Positions 1 to 6,810 of a stretch of 11,364 bases of DNA are shown in pieces. The stretch's first letter is position 1, and every line of letters starts with the position of its first letter. The stretch is from Chloroflexia bacterium (lineage in GTDB: Bacteria; Chloroflexota; Chloroflexia; Thermomicrobiales; UBA6265): contig JAUIGA010000066.1 in NCBI GenBank assembly GCA_030430125.1, positions 1 through 11,364 of the forward strand. Direction: 5' to 3'. The notes under the pieces were generated by a model that had not been told where the DNA came from, did no database searches, and saw only the letters and a list, made by a program, of their open reading frames with translations. Both the position numbers and the translations under genes were made by a program.

Positions 1-1155
1 CTCGTGCCCGCGCTGCCCGGCGAAGTACAGCCCCCCCAGCACGAACACCGCCCACCCAATGAACGCGTAGAAGGTCACCGGCGATCGGAACAGGTGTCCG
101 GCTCGCTCGCGCGCCCGCCACGGCGCGATCGCGATCAGTACAGGCAACAGGAACAACCCCGCATAGTAGGTTACGTACAGCGGCACCCGGCGGATGAGGA
201 GCCAGGTACCCGCCCATCCCTCTTCACGCACCTCGTCGAAGAAATCCTGCTGGACCTCGGGTACATCGTTGAACCAGCGCAACCATGCGTAGTACCCCAC
301 CAGCATGAGCGCCGGCACCAGCGCGACCGCCGCCAACCTCCGGACATCGGCCCAGCGAAACCACAGCCGGCCAGTCACGAACAGGTAGCAGCCAACCGCG
401 AGCGGTATGAGGGCACCCTGCTGGCGAATGAGGAAGGCGAATCCGGCGAAGAAGGAGCCGATCACGACGAACCGTAACGATGCTCGGTCCGGTCGCAGCC
501 CACGCATGTAGAACGCCAGCGAAATGAGCATGACCGATGCAAAATGCGCATCGGTCATGAAGCTGAACGCCAGGGAGAATGTGAGTGGATTGAACAGCCA
601 CACTCCCATGCCGAGCGCGCTGCGTCCGCGCCCAACGCCGAGCTGCCGCAGGATGGCGTACATCGCCAACCCGCCGAGGGCGACCATGACCACCGTCGAC
701 ACGCGCATCATGCCGAGCGACATGCCGAACATTGACCCGAAGAGCGCACCCCAGAGCACCTGGCCCACGGCCGTTGCCGCGACCACCGGAAACACCGTCA
801 GTTCTCCCTCGTCGAGGAGGATCTCCACTGAGCGCGTGTAGCCCCAGTCGTCGGTCGTGGCGATCTGGGTCATCGTCGGCACGATCAGCGCGGCAAGGGC
901 GAACAGTCCCAGCATCCCCGCGGCGGGCCAGTTCCGCGCGAGCACCTGGAACCACACGGCGATGGTTTGGGCGCTGTCCCGCACCGGTCTTGGTGGCGTC
1001 TCCGGTACGGGCACGTCGTATGACGGCGCTGCTTCCGGCTCCGGGGCCTGCGCTGGCTCCGGGCGCTCCTGCGGAGGCGTTGGCCGGAACCATGTGCCGC
1101 CCTGCTCATCCTTCGGGGCGTCAGCGGGGCCGGTTCCCTGAGGAGCCTCAGTCAT
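1..1155 (-). CDS. GT39-like (GT-C fold) membrane glycosyltransferase, 3' end beyond window
   Basis: The reading frame is open from an ATG at 1155 to the window edge, giving 385 residues with no stop, so the C-terminus is missing. Residues 1-60 are a Pro/Glu/Ala-rich, probably cytoplasmic tail. A first membrane segment lies near 78-95 and is followed by TTDDWGYTRS (100-109), whose acidic pair D102/D103 matches the first-loop catalytic motif of GT-C enzymes of the ArnT/PMT type. Several more hydrophobic segments follow (about 125-145, 150-170, 182-200, 204-216, 228-243, 247-262, 272-290, 325-345, 362-380). The TDAHF at 201-205 resembles the second acidic loop motif of the family. Such enzymes transfer sugars from polyprenyl-phosphate donors at the outer face of the membrane; the substrate cannot be told here. 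A GGAG box sits 7 nt before the start, inside the upstream hydrolase gene, which overlaps by 8 nt, so co-translation is likely. An uncharacterised multi-pass membrane protein is the alternative. Confidence 0.85.
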   Translation of the reverse strand, partial: MTEAPQGTGPADAPKDEQGGTWFRPTPPQERPEPAQAPEPEAAPSYDVPVPETPPRPVRDSAQTIAVWFQVLARNWPAAGMLGLFALAALIVPTMTQIATTDDWGYTRSVEILLDEGELTVFPVVAATAVGQVLWGALFGSMFGMSLGMMRVSTVVMVALGGLAMYAILRQLGVGRGRSALGMGVWLFNPLTFSLAFSFMTDAHFASVMLISLAFYMRGLRPDRASLRFVVIGSFFAGFAFLIRQQGALIPLAVGCYLFVTGRLWFRWADVRRLAAVALVPALMLVGYYAWLRWFNDVPEVQQDFFDEVREEGWAGTWLLIRRVPLYVTYYAGLFLLPVLIAIAPWRARERAGHLFRSPVTFYAFIGWAVFVLGGLYFAGQRGHE

Positions 1156-2107
1156 GAGGCGTCTCCCGCATCGACCGCAACGCCGAGCTTGTCGCTCCGT
1201 CGGCCCCTGGGTTCTGGCGGTCAGAGCCTGGCTCGCTGGGCGATGCTGGCGCGGTCACGGTCGGCGTGTCGCCGGCCAGCGCATGCCAGCAGTCGCGAAA
1301 CCAGTTGGCGACGAGACGCTCCACGACCGGCCACGAGCTTGCTCCGGGGAAGGGAATATAGTGATCGCCGGGTATCTCGTGGTACACGGTCGAACCCGCA
1401 AGCCGGTCCACCAGCCACCGGGCGCGCTGATGCCCGACGATCGCATCCGGGCGACCCTGGATGATCGTCACCGGTAGCGCGATGGATGGTGCGAGCCGCT
1501 CGCACTCCCTGCCGACGCGACGACACTCGTCAACCAACCGCAACGGCATCGCGAACTCGGTCCGAATCGCATGCTGGATCGCCGGATCGTCGAGATCAAG
1601 ACCCGGCATGATGATGCCGAAGAACTCACGGACGCCGGGGTGCGCGAAATCCAGCCGCCGAAACGGCTCGATCTCGCGGATGAGGTGCTGCGCGATCGGC
1701 AGAGCCGCCGCGCGACGATCGGCGATGCGCACCAGTGGCGCCAGCAACAACATGGCATCCGGCGGTCGCTCGGCGGCGGCATGGATCGCCAGGGCTCCCC
1801 CGAGCGAGTAGCCAACCAGGACGGACCACGGATACCGGTGCCGAAAGTCCCGCCAGGCATCCAGGGCCACCTGCCGCCAGGCGCCCTCCTCCACGGTTCG
1901 GAACGACCCGATGTCGGTCCCATGCCCCGGGAGGCAAATGACGTCGACGTCGAAGCCGGCCTCGTGCGCGATCCTTGCGATCGGCCGCAGCTCGTCGGGA
2001 GAACCGGTGAAGCCATGAATCATCAAGGCACCGGGACGTTCACACCGGCCGTTGGCGTGCGTCAACGCAAATGGGCGAAATCGCGGCTGTGAGTACCAGT
2101 CAAGCAT
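1148..2107 (-). CDS. alpha/beta hydrolase (carboxylesterase / monoacylglycerol lipase type)
   Basis: A 319-residue protein with the full alpha/beta-hydrolase signature: an oxyanion-hole strand HGFTGSPDEL (31-40), nucleophile elbow GYSLGG with Ser101, acid Asp221 in GRPDAIV, and His249 in PGDHYIPFP. The HGFTG opening and overall order resemble small bacterial carboxylesterases of the Est30 type and monoacylglycerol lipases, so short- or medium-chain ester hydrolysis in the cytoplasm is the likely activity (inference). No signal peptide is visible. The frame is open further upstream to an ATG at 2257, but that extension lacks family similarity and would run into the terminator-like hairpin. The ATG at 2107 has a GGAG 7 nt before it and lies just ahead of the first conserved strand. 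Residues 280-319 form a Pro/Ser/Gly-rich tail not expected in the fold, possibly the result of reading into the overlapping glycosyltransferase start. Confidence 0.9.
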   Translation of the reverse strand: MLDWYSQPRFRPFALTHANGRCERPGALMIHGFTGSPDELRPIARIAHEAGFDVDVICLPGHGTDIGSFRTVEEGAWRQVALDAWRDFRHRYPWSVLVGYSLGGALAIHAAAERPPDAMLLLAPLVRIADRRAAALPIAQHLIREIEPFRRLDFAHPGVREFFGIIMPGLDLDDPAIQHAIRTEFAMPLRLVDECRRVGRECERLAPSIALPVTIIQGRPDAIVGHQRARWLVDRLAGSTVYHEIPGDHYIPFPGASSWPVVERLVANWFRDCWHALAGDTPTVTAPASPSEPGSDRQNPGADGATSSALRSMRETPHD

Positions 2108-2256
2108 CAGCCCGCTCCGTTCAATGACGTTGCGCCCTATGGTGCCAGATTCGGTGGGTGGTTGTCGCGGCAGTCCAGGAATTTCCGGATCAGAGCCACC
2201 CTGTGGCCAGCAGGAACGGAGCCCCTCCTTATCCGGGTACTCGCGTCGACACGCCA

Positions 2257-2291
2257 ATGCGCCGGTCGGCGTTCACATCCGACCGGCGCAT
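2257..2291 (-). terminator. Strong hairpin downstream of the NYN gene
   Basis: A perfect 13-bp inverted repeat (ATGCGCCGGTCGG at 2257-2269 and its complement at 2279-2291) encloses a 9-nt loop. It starts 26 nt beyond the TAG stop of the NYN-domain gene and ends well before the hydrolase start at 2107. On the minus strand it is followed by TTGG rather than a U-tract, so it would be an atypical intrinsic terminator or an mRNA 3'-end stabiliser. As the sequence is symmetrical, it could act on either strand. Confidence 0.6.
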
Positions 2292-2317
2292 CTCCTGGCC
2301 ACGTTCTCGGCCGTGTC

Positions 2318-3298
2318 CTAGCCGCGATACCCGCGATGCTGGGGCGACGTGCGCTGGTCCCAGCTCGGGCGCGCGCTGCGGTTTTCGAGGTTGGGGGGCT
2401 GCGGTTCGTCGAGGTCATCTTCGGTGTAGTCGCCGTCGACATGGCTGGCGACGTAGTCGGCGTCGCCCTCTTCCCCGCCCTCGTCGTCGAACTCGATCTC
2501 GGCGTCTTCCAGACCGAGCGCCTCGCGAACCAGCGGGTGTTCGAAGTTGAGCTCGGTCGTGACCAGCTCGTTCCCCTGCCCGTTGATGGTCTGCCGCTTG
2601 ACGAGCACCCGCTTGCGCAGGAACTCCATCACCTTCGCCTCGATATGCTCCGACGGCAGGCTGGATCGATCGACGAATCGCCACAACGACCGGCTCATGT
2701 GGCTCTGAGTGGGCACAAACCCATCATGGAGCTGCTTCACGTAGGCGTCGATTGCCTGCACCACAGCGACATCGACCCCTTCGCCCTGCTCGATCTCCAG
2801 CGGATCGTCCTCGCCAGCGGCGGCGACGAGATCGGGACTGACCGACCCCGGCACGCCACAGATGATCACCCGCAGCCCGAGACGGTTGCGCAGGGTGGTC
2901 ACCAGCCGGATGAAGTCCTTGTCTCCACTGAACAGCAGGAAGGTCTTGATATCGGGACGAACCAGCGCCGTGTTGATGATATCGACCACCAGGTTGAGGT
3001 CGGACCGCGACGCAAGCTTCTCGCGCCCCTGCGAGTCCGTGGTGCGCTTCACGGGATAGTGGTGCATCTCGAACCCGGCAACATCCAGTCGCGTTCGCAC
3101 CGATGGCGGGTGTTGATCGAAATCGGCGTAGGCCTTCGCCACCGACATCAACCCGTATTTCAACGCCTTGTCGCGCCATGCGACCGGATCGGGTTCCTGC
3201 CCGTAGGAATTGATTGTCGAATACCGGATGTTCTCAAAATCGACGAATGCTGCGACTTCACTCGCACGTTCCGCGCGCTCGGCAAAACGCTCTGCCAT
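2318..3298 (-). CDS. NYN (PIN-like) domain protein, LabA/DUF88 family, with C-terminal helical domain
   Basis: A 326-residue protein. Residues 15-150 form a NYN domain, the PIN-like metal-dependent RNase fold: VDFENIRYS (19-27) supplies the first Asp (D20) and the family Asn (N23), SDLNLVVDII (99-108) supplies D100/D106, and LLFSGDKDFIRLV (121-133) supplies D126/D128 before a final strand LRVIICG. All expected acidic residues are present, so an active nuclease is plausible, but no RNA target can be named. Residues 175-262 look like a compact helical or winged-helix module of the sort often found after NYN domains (OST-HTH/LOTUS-like; weak assignment). Residues 264-300 are strongly acidic and the last 25 are Arg/Gly/Gln-rich, so the tail is probably disordered. 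The start is supported by AGGGGG 7 nt upstream. It appears monocistronic, with its own promoter candidate and a strong hairpin after it. Confidence 0.88.
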   Translation of the reverse strand: MAERFAERAERASEVAAFVDFENIRYSTINSYGQEPDPVAWRDKALKYGLMSVAKAYADFDQHPPSVRTRLDVAGFEMHHYPVKRTTDSQGREKLASRSDLNLVVDIINTALVRPDIKTFLLFSGDKDFIRLVTTLRNRLGLRVIICGVPGSVSPDLVAAAGEDDPLEIEQGEGVDVAVVQAIDAYVKQLHDGFVPTQSHMSRSLWRFVDRSSLPSEHIEAKVMEFLRKRVLVKRQTINGQGNELVTTELNFEHPLVREALGLEDAEIEFDDEGGEEGDADYVASHVDGDYTEDDLDEPQPPNLENRSARPSWDQRTSPQHRGYRG

Positions 3299-3464
3299 GA
3301 GCGACCCCCTGTCATCATTTGTCAGGTAGAAACACGATTACCGATCGAGACCATTGCATTGCCGGTAGAGCGTCTCCATCTCTCCGCCAGCAAGCACCCA
3401 ACACGCGCGGCCACCAGCGCTGCGCGAGCACACCCACGTTGTGCGGGTCGTACCACTGCCAACG

Positions 3465-3493
3465 GTACCACACCAGGTTGCCCAGCCTGTCAA
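3465..3493 (-). promoter_or_regulatory. Candidate promoter for the NYN gene
   Basis: Reading on the minus strand, a perfect -35 hexamer TTGACA (3493-3488) is followed after 17 nt by TGGTAC (3470-3465). The -10 match is poor, so the call rests on the -35 and its position about 170 nt upstream of the NYN start in otherwise non-coding DNA. Confidence 0.3.
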
Positions 3494-3577
3494 TACCCCT
3501 ACATCGCGTCGGCGGTCTCGCCACCTGGTGGGATCGGGCCAGCGCTGATCTGGGTAGCACCGTCTATGATAGGGATG

Positions 3578-3614
3578 CGGTGCCGGCGCGTCCACCTGTG
3601 GCGCACCGGCACCG
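3578..3614 (-). terminator. Hairpin downstream of the ROK gene
   Basis: CGGTGCCGG (3578-3586) pairs exactly with CCGGCACCG (3606-3614). After a C/A mismatch the stem continues for five pairs (one a G-U wobble) to a 7-nt loop. It begins 12 nt after the ROK stop. There is no U-tract on the minus-strand side, as with the other hairpins in this window. Confidence 0.55.
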
Positions 3615-3626
3615 GAATTTCACGCG

Positions 3627-4622
3627 TCAGGTCGCCTCGGCAGCTTCGGCAGCGAGCACAGCCGCGCCGACCACGCCGGAGAAGTCCCCCAGCCCGGCCC
3701 GGACGATCTCCACCTCCTCACCGGCATAGGTCAGGGCATATTTGCGGGTTTCGCGCACGGCTGCCTCGAAGAACGCGTCGACCGCTTCGATGACGCCGCC
3801 CCCGAGGATGATTCGCGTGGGGTTGAGGAAGTTGACGACGTTGGCAAGCCCTAGCCCGAGAAAGTGCCCGCCCTCCTCGATCACCTCCCGAACGACCGGA
3901 TCATCCCGATCGATCGCCTTCTGCAGTACACCCGACTTGATCGGCGGCACGGCCGGGTCCGCCGGGTTCACATCCGGCAACAACTCCGTGATCACGGACG
4001 CCCGTCCACGCCGCACCTCGCCCCACAGCGCCCGGGTCATGCCGGTGCGCGAGGCGTACGCCTCCAGGTGCCCCCGGCCGCCACACCCGCAGATGCGCCC
4101 GTTGGCGTCGATCGTGGTATGGCCAAGCTCCCCCGCGTTCCCTGCAGCGCCTTGTATCAACTCACCACTGCGAACGATCCCGCCCCCGATTCCGGTCCCG
4201 ACGAAGATCACCACGAAGTCATCGACACCCCTGCCCGCGCCGAAGGCACGCTCCCCCGCCGCGGCGATCTGGACGTCGTTGCGAATGATTGCCGGTATTC
4301 CAAACTCCTCGCGCAGCAGCCGCGCCATTTCGAGATTGACGACCGACCGGCTGAGGTTGGCGGTGCCAACCAGAATGCCCCGCTCGGTGTCCACTTGCCC
4401 GGCGATCCCCACGCAGATGCCGGTCATCTCGGACATCTCGGCACCGGACTTCTCGACGGCCTTTCGCGCCACGCCGTAGATGCGTTGCATCAGCTCGTCG
4501 GGACCGTCCGTCGCGGCGGTCTTCTTCTTGCCGGTGCCGTGCACCTTGCCTGTGTCCACATCCACGACGCTGGCGAGCACCTTGGTGCCGCCGAAATCGA
4601 CCCCAATCGCCAACCGTGCCAT
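3627..4622 (-). CDS. ROK-family sugar kinase (glucokinase-like)
   Basis: A 331-residue ROK protein, close to the usual 300-330. It shows the N-terminal phosphate motif GVDFGGTK (7-14), the catalytic Asp in IIRNDVQ (N115-D116), the second phosphate loop FVGTGIGGGI (140-149), the sugar-binding GELGH (164-168) and the family zinc motif at 178-185. There is no N-terminal helix-turn-helix, so it is a kinase rather than a NagC/XylR-type repressor, probably phosphorylating glucose or a related hexose with ATP. The zinc site reads CGCGGRGH rather than CxCGxxGC, so the last ligand is His185 in place of Cys. The ATG at 4622 is chosen because MARLAIGVDFGG is the standard beginning and a GGAG lies 8 nt upstream; an in-frame ATG at 4652 would add ten unlike residues. 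The exact sugar is not determinable; N-acetylmannosamine, fructose or polyphosphate-using variants remain possible. Confidence 0.92.
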   Translation of the reverse strand: MARLAIGVDFGGTKVLASVVDVDTGKVHGTGKKKTAATDGPDELMQRIYGVARKAVEKSGAEMSEMTGICVGIAGQVDTERGILVGTANLSRSVVNLEMARLLREEFGIPAIIRNDVQIAAAGERAFGAGRGVDDFVVIFVGTGIGGGIVRSGELIQGAAGNAGELGHTTIDANGRICGCGGRGHLEAYASRTGMTRALWGEVRRGRASVITELLPDVNPADPAVPPIKSGVLQKAIDRDDPVVREVIEEGGHFLGLGLANVVNFLNPTRIILGGGVIEAVDAFFEAAVRETRKYALTYAGEEVEIVRAGLGDFSGVVGAAVLAAEAAEAT

Positions 4623-4655
4623 AGGTCCCGCTCCTGCCGTCCACGCTTCCATCGC

Positions 4656-4685
4656 GGCGGACCCAGTGTCCGCCTCGCCATCATA
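4656..4685 (-). promoter_or_regulatory. Candidate -10 box and leader hairpin before the ROK gene
   Basis: On the minus strand TATGAT (4685-4680) is a good -10 match about 60 nt before the ROK start, though no recognisable -35 is correctly placed. Directly after it lies a perfect 7-bp hairpin, GGCGGAC (4656-4662) with GTCCGCC (4668-4674) around a 5-nt loop, in a position that could be an operator or a 5'-leader structure. Confidence 0.3.
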
Positions 4686-4695
4686 TGCGCACGTT

Positions 4696-4738
4696 CGCCG
4701 GTTCCGGCGTGATCGTGCGACGCCGGGTCAGCCACGAT
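4696..4738 (-). terminator. Paired inverted repeats downstream of the oxidoreductase gene
   Basis: Beginning 22 nt past the oxidoreductase stop, the minus strand can form ATCGTG...CACGAT (4738-4733 with 4717-4712, 15-nt loop), followed at once by CGCCGG-N2-CCGGCG (4709-4696). There is no U-tract. It could terminate the upstream gene or form part of the ROK control region. Confidence 0.3.
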
Positions 4739-4760
4739 ACGCCGCTGATTCGTATCCGCG

Positions 4761-5702
4761 TCAATTCCTGTCCAGCAACTCCAGCACGCGCCCGAACGCC
4801 TCGATCGTGGCCGGCGTGCTGGGGTCGAGACCCGCGACGAAGTGCTGCATGCCGGCATCGCGAAAGCCGGCGATCGCCTCGGCCTTGGCCTCGTCGTCGC
4901 CTTCCATCGGGTTGGGACGCCGGCCGAGATAGCCCTCCATCGCCACGTTGCCGCCCGCGGTGCGTACCAACGTCTTCGGATCACGCCCGGCGTGACGGCA
5001 GGCCTCATCCACCTTGTCCATCAGCGGCCGCACCTCCTCGGCGTCGCGATGCCAGACCGTATTCCATGCATCGGCATACCTGGCGATGATGCCGAGCATA
5101 CGGTCGCCGGTCGAGCCAATCAGGATCGGCGCGCCGGCCGACCGCGGACCGCGCGGGCGATTGACGGCGTCCTTCGCCGAATAGAACCGCCCCTCGGATG
5201 TCGCGGAGCCGGTTCGCAGCAGTGGATGGATGATCTGGACCGCCTCCTCGAACCTGCTGACGCGATAGTCGAACGGCATGCCGAACTGGTCATACTCCGG
5301 CTGGTGCCAACCGGCCCCCAGCCCGAGGATGAACCGCCCGTCGCTGATCTCGTCGATGGTCTCGGTCATCTTGGCAATGACCCCGGGATTGCGAAAGCCG
5401 GTGCAGGCGACCAGAGAACCGATCTTCAGGTCCGGCACCCGCGCGGCGACGCCAGCCATCAGGGTGAACGCCTCCCACATGCCACGCTGGCCCTCTTCCG
5501 GGGTGCCGAACGTGAAGTGATCCGCAAACCACAGGGCGTCGACCCCCACATCCCGGGCAACCTCGGCCATCTCGACGATATCGCTGAATCGCGGCGTCCC
5601 ACCGAAAGCAGCGCCCTCAGAGATCGGCATCATCAACCCGATGCCCATCGGCCGCGAATCGGCAACCCAGTTGTCGGTAACTCCCATGTCGTCGCGATGC
5701 AT
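4761..5702 (-). CDS. LLM-class (luciferase-like) F420- or FMN-dependent oxidoreductase
   Basis: A 313-residue single-domain TIM-barrel protein of the bacterial luciferase family. Diagnostic stretches are DALWFADHFTF, typical of the F420-dependent branch, the barrel core RNPGVIAKMTETIDEIS, and GLGAGWHQPEYDQFGMPF, which matches the GxGAGWxxxExxxxGxPF signature of actinobacterial and Chloroflexota F420-associated members. The later ILIGSTGDRMLGIIARYAD matches the family's cofactor-phosphate-binding region. It should use a deazaflavin (F420) or FMN to oxidise or reduce an unknown small molecule in the cytoplasm; the choice of cofactor is inferred from motif style only. The ATG at 5702 has GGGGAGG 6 nt upstream; a second ATG five codons later has no comparable site. 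The upstream permease gene ends 80 nt away without a clear terminator, so read-through from the ABC cluster is possible. Confidence 0.9.
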   Translation of the reverse strand: MHRDDMGVTDNWVADSRPMGIGLMMPISEGAAFGGTPRFSDIVEMAEVARDVGVDALWFADHFTFGTPEEGQRGMWEAFTLMAGVAARVPDLKIGSLVACTGFRNPGVIAKMTETIDEISDGRFILGLGAGWHQPEYDQFGMPFDYRVSRFEEAVQIIHPLLRTGSATSEGRFYSAKDAVNRPRGPRSAGAPILIGSTGDRMLGIIARYADAWNTVWHRDAEEVRPLMDKVDEACRHAGRDPKTLVRTAGGNVAMEGYLGRRPNPMEGDDEAKAEAIAGFRDAGMQHFVAGLDPSTPATIEAFGRVLELLDRN

Positions 5703-5782
5703 AGCGTGCCTCCCCACCTCCCGGGACCTGCATTGTTGGTGACCGTTCGCAACTTCGCATGATGTACGCGGTCCTGCAAGCG

Positions 5783-6544
5783 TCATTCCAGATTCATGCG
5801 CCGCAGTCGCCATGCGGTGAGCACCAGCGAGACGACCACGATCACCGCCAGCGTGACCGACGCCGTCGACAGGCGCGATGCTCCATCCAGGTTGATGAGC
5901 GGATCTTCGGCCAGCCGATAGAAAATCGACTGCATGTAGTGGCGGATGCTGATCGCGCGGATGCCCGGCAGGAACTGCGACAGCGCCGCCTCCCACACGA
6001 ACACATAGAACACGCCAACGAGCAGCGCCCGCTGGACAAACAGGCTGATGAGCATGAAGAGCGAGCTGAACCCGGCAATGCCGGCGATCGTCGCGATCAG
6101 CATCGGCCAGACGAGGTCGCGGGTCGCCTCCAGGTCACCCCAGGAAATGACCAGCCACACGGCCAGCAACGCCGCCCACGCGATCGGGACAGTCACCAGC
6201 AACGTCCCGAGGAATTTCTCCAGCACGATCCTGATCCGGCTCATCGGCTTGAGCGTGAGGTACTGCAGGGTCTTGTCCTCGACCTCGTCGCCGAGTGCCG
6301 CCGTCGAGAGCACAAGCGCCGCCAGGGGCAGCAGGGTCGAGCAAAACACGTCGAGAAATGTCGCGCGCCCCAGAAAGTCCCGCATGTCCGAGACGGACAG
6401 GCTCTCGTTGGCGGCCTGAAGGATCACCGCGAACAGGATCGGGATCGCGCAGATGCCCGCCACCACGAGCACGGACTTGGCCCGCAGGAACTGGCGGATG
6501 GTCAGCTGGGTTACGGTCAGGGCTCCGGTCACGAGCTTCTCCAT
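5783..6544 (-). CDS. ABC-2 type transporter permease, second exporter
   Basis: A 253-residue membrane protein with about six hydrophobic segments (near 25-43, 64-83, 111-135, 145-168, 172-192, 226-245). Between segments 2 and 3 the cytoplasmic stretch GDEVEDKTLQYLTLKPMSR (85-103) matches the conserved 'D-E-x-E-x-x-T-L-x-x-L-L-x-x-P-x-S-R' coupling region of ABC-2 permeases, which docks on the partner ATPase. The partner is most likely the ATPase encoded just upstream (7806-6811), making an exporter whose substrate is unknown. The start is uncertain. The ATG at 6544 has only AGG two bases before it, whereas a GTG at 6532 (giving VTGALTVTQL) has a GGAG at a proper 6-nt spacing and may be the true start. 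A frame open to 6613 carries unlike residues and would begin near the repeat element. Confidence 0.88.
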   Translation of the reverse strand: MEKLVTGALTVTQLTIRQFLRAKSVLVVAGICAIPILFAVILQAANESLSVSDMRDFLGRATFLDVFCSTLLPLAALVLSTAALGDEVEDKTLQYLTLKPMSRIRIVLEKFLGTLLVTVPIAWAALLAVWLVISWGDLEATRDLVWPMLIATIAGIAGFSSLFMLISLFVQRALLVGVFYVFVWEAALSQFLPGIRAISIRHYMQSIFYRLAEDPLINLDGASRLSTASVTLAVIVVVSLVLTAWRLRRMNLE

Positions 6545-6616
6545 TGCCTGGGTTCGTATTCGAGGTTGGTCTCTTTGACATGCGGTATACCCAGCAAAGC
6601 TGTCGCACACCACAAC

Positions 6617-6770
6617 GTCATTCTGAGCGCAGCGAAGAACCCCCCGGCGCAGCGCAAGCGATAGCCGCTGCCCGCAGGGCAGAATCCGGCACTCGTCCCA
6701 GCTGCGTTCAATGCGGCAGCTCCGCTGCCGTGCGCTTCGCGCGGGGACCCTTCGCTTTGCTCAGGGTGAC
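6617..6770. repeat. Inverted-repeat element of the GTCATTCTGAGC type (MITE- or REP-like)
   Basis: A 154-bp element with imperfect inverted ends. The left arm begins GTCATTCTGAGCGCAGCGAAG (6617-6637) with the first 20 bases diagnostic, and the right arm, read on the minus strand from 6770, begins GTCACCCTGAGCAAAGCGAA. The arms agree at about 21 of 28 positions, and similarity continues inward through GCGCAGCGCAAGCG-like sequence. Inside are two short hairpins, CTGCCC-GCA-GGGCAG (about 6668-6682) and GGCAG-CTCCG-CTGCC. Elements with these ends are widespread in GC-rich bacterial genomes, including Chloroflexota, and usually lie between genes. It encodes no transposase. I see no clear target-site duplication at the edges. 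The minus-strand frame across it (6529-6801) gives the familiar false peptides HPEQSEGS and FFAALRMT and should not be annotated as a gene. Confidence 0.85.
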
Positions 6771-6810
6771 GGCGGAAATGTTCACCAGGCACCAACCACA
6801 CGCCATCACC

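Larger units (their letters stand above)
3299..3626. other. Non-coding gap between the ROK kinase and NYN genes
   Basis: These 328 nt separate two minus-strand genes. They contain the hairpin after the ROK gene (3578-3614), a TTGACA promoter candidate for the NYN gene (3465-3493), and the inverted repeat CAGG-N8-CCTG at about 3474-3489 next to that box. A short GTG-initiated minus-strand frame (3315-3560, 81 codons, unusually rich in Trp) is open here. It has no visible ribosome-binding site and resembles nothing I know, so I do not call it a gene. Confidence 0.6.

Noticed and set aside
3315..3560. 81-codon Trp-rich minus-strand frame between the ROK and NYN genes
   Set aside because: GTG start with no ribosome-binding site, crosses the promoter candidate, and no recognisable fold or motif. 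Kept only as a remark in the gap description.
2162..3793. 543-codon plus-strand open frame opposite the NYN and ROK genes
   Set aside because: It is antisense to the well-supported NYN gene and runs into the ROK gene. Its sequence is Arg/His/Pro-rich with no domain, and long antisense frames are expected in GC-rich DNA.
6575..6603. TTGACA at 6575-6580 on the plus strand as a promoter
   Set aside because: The sequence 17 nt on (AGCTGT) is not a -10 box, and no plus-strand gene follows.
6529..6801. 90-codon minus-strand frame across the repeat element
   Set aside because: The peptide consists of translated repeat arms (HPEQSEGS, FFAALRMT), a known annotation artefact, and it also overlaps the permease start.
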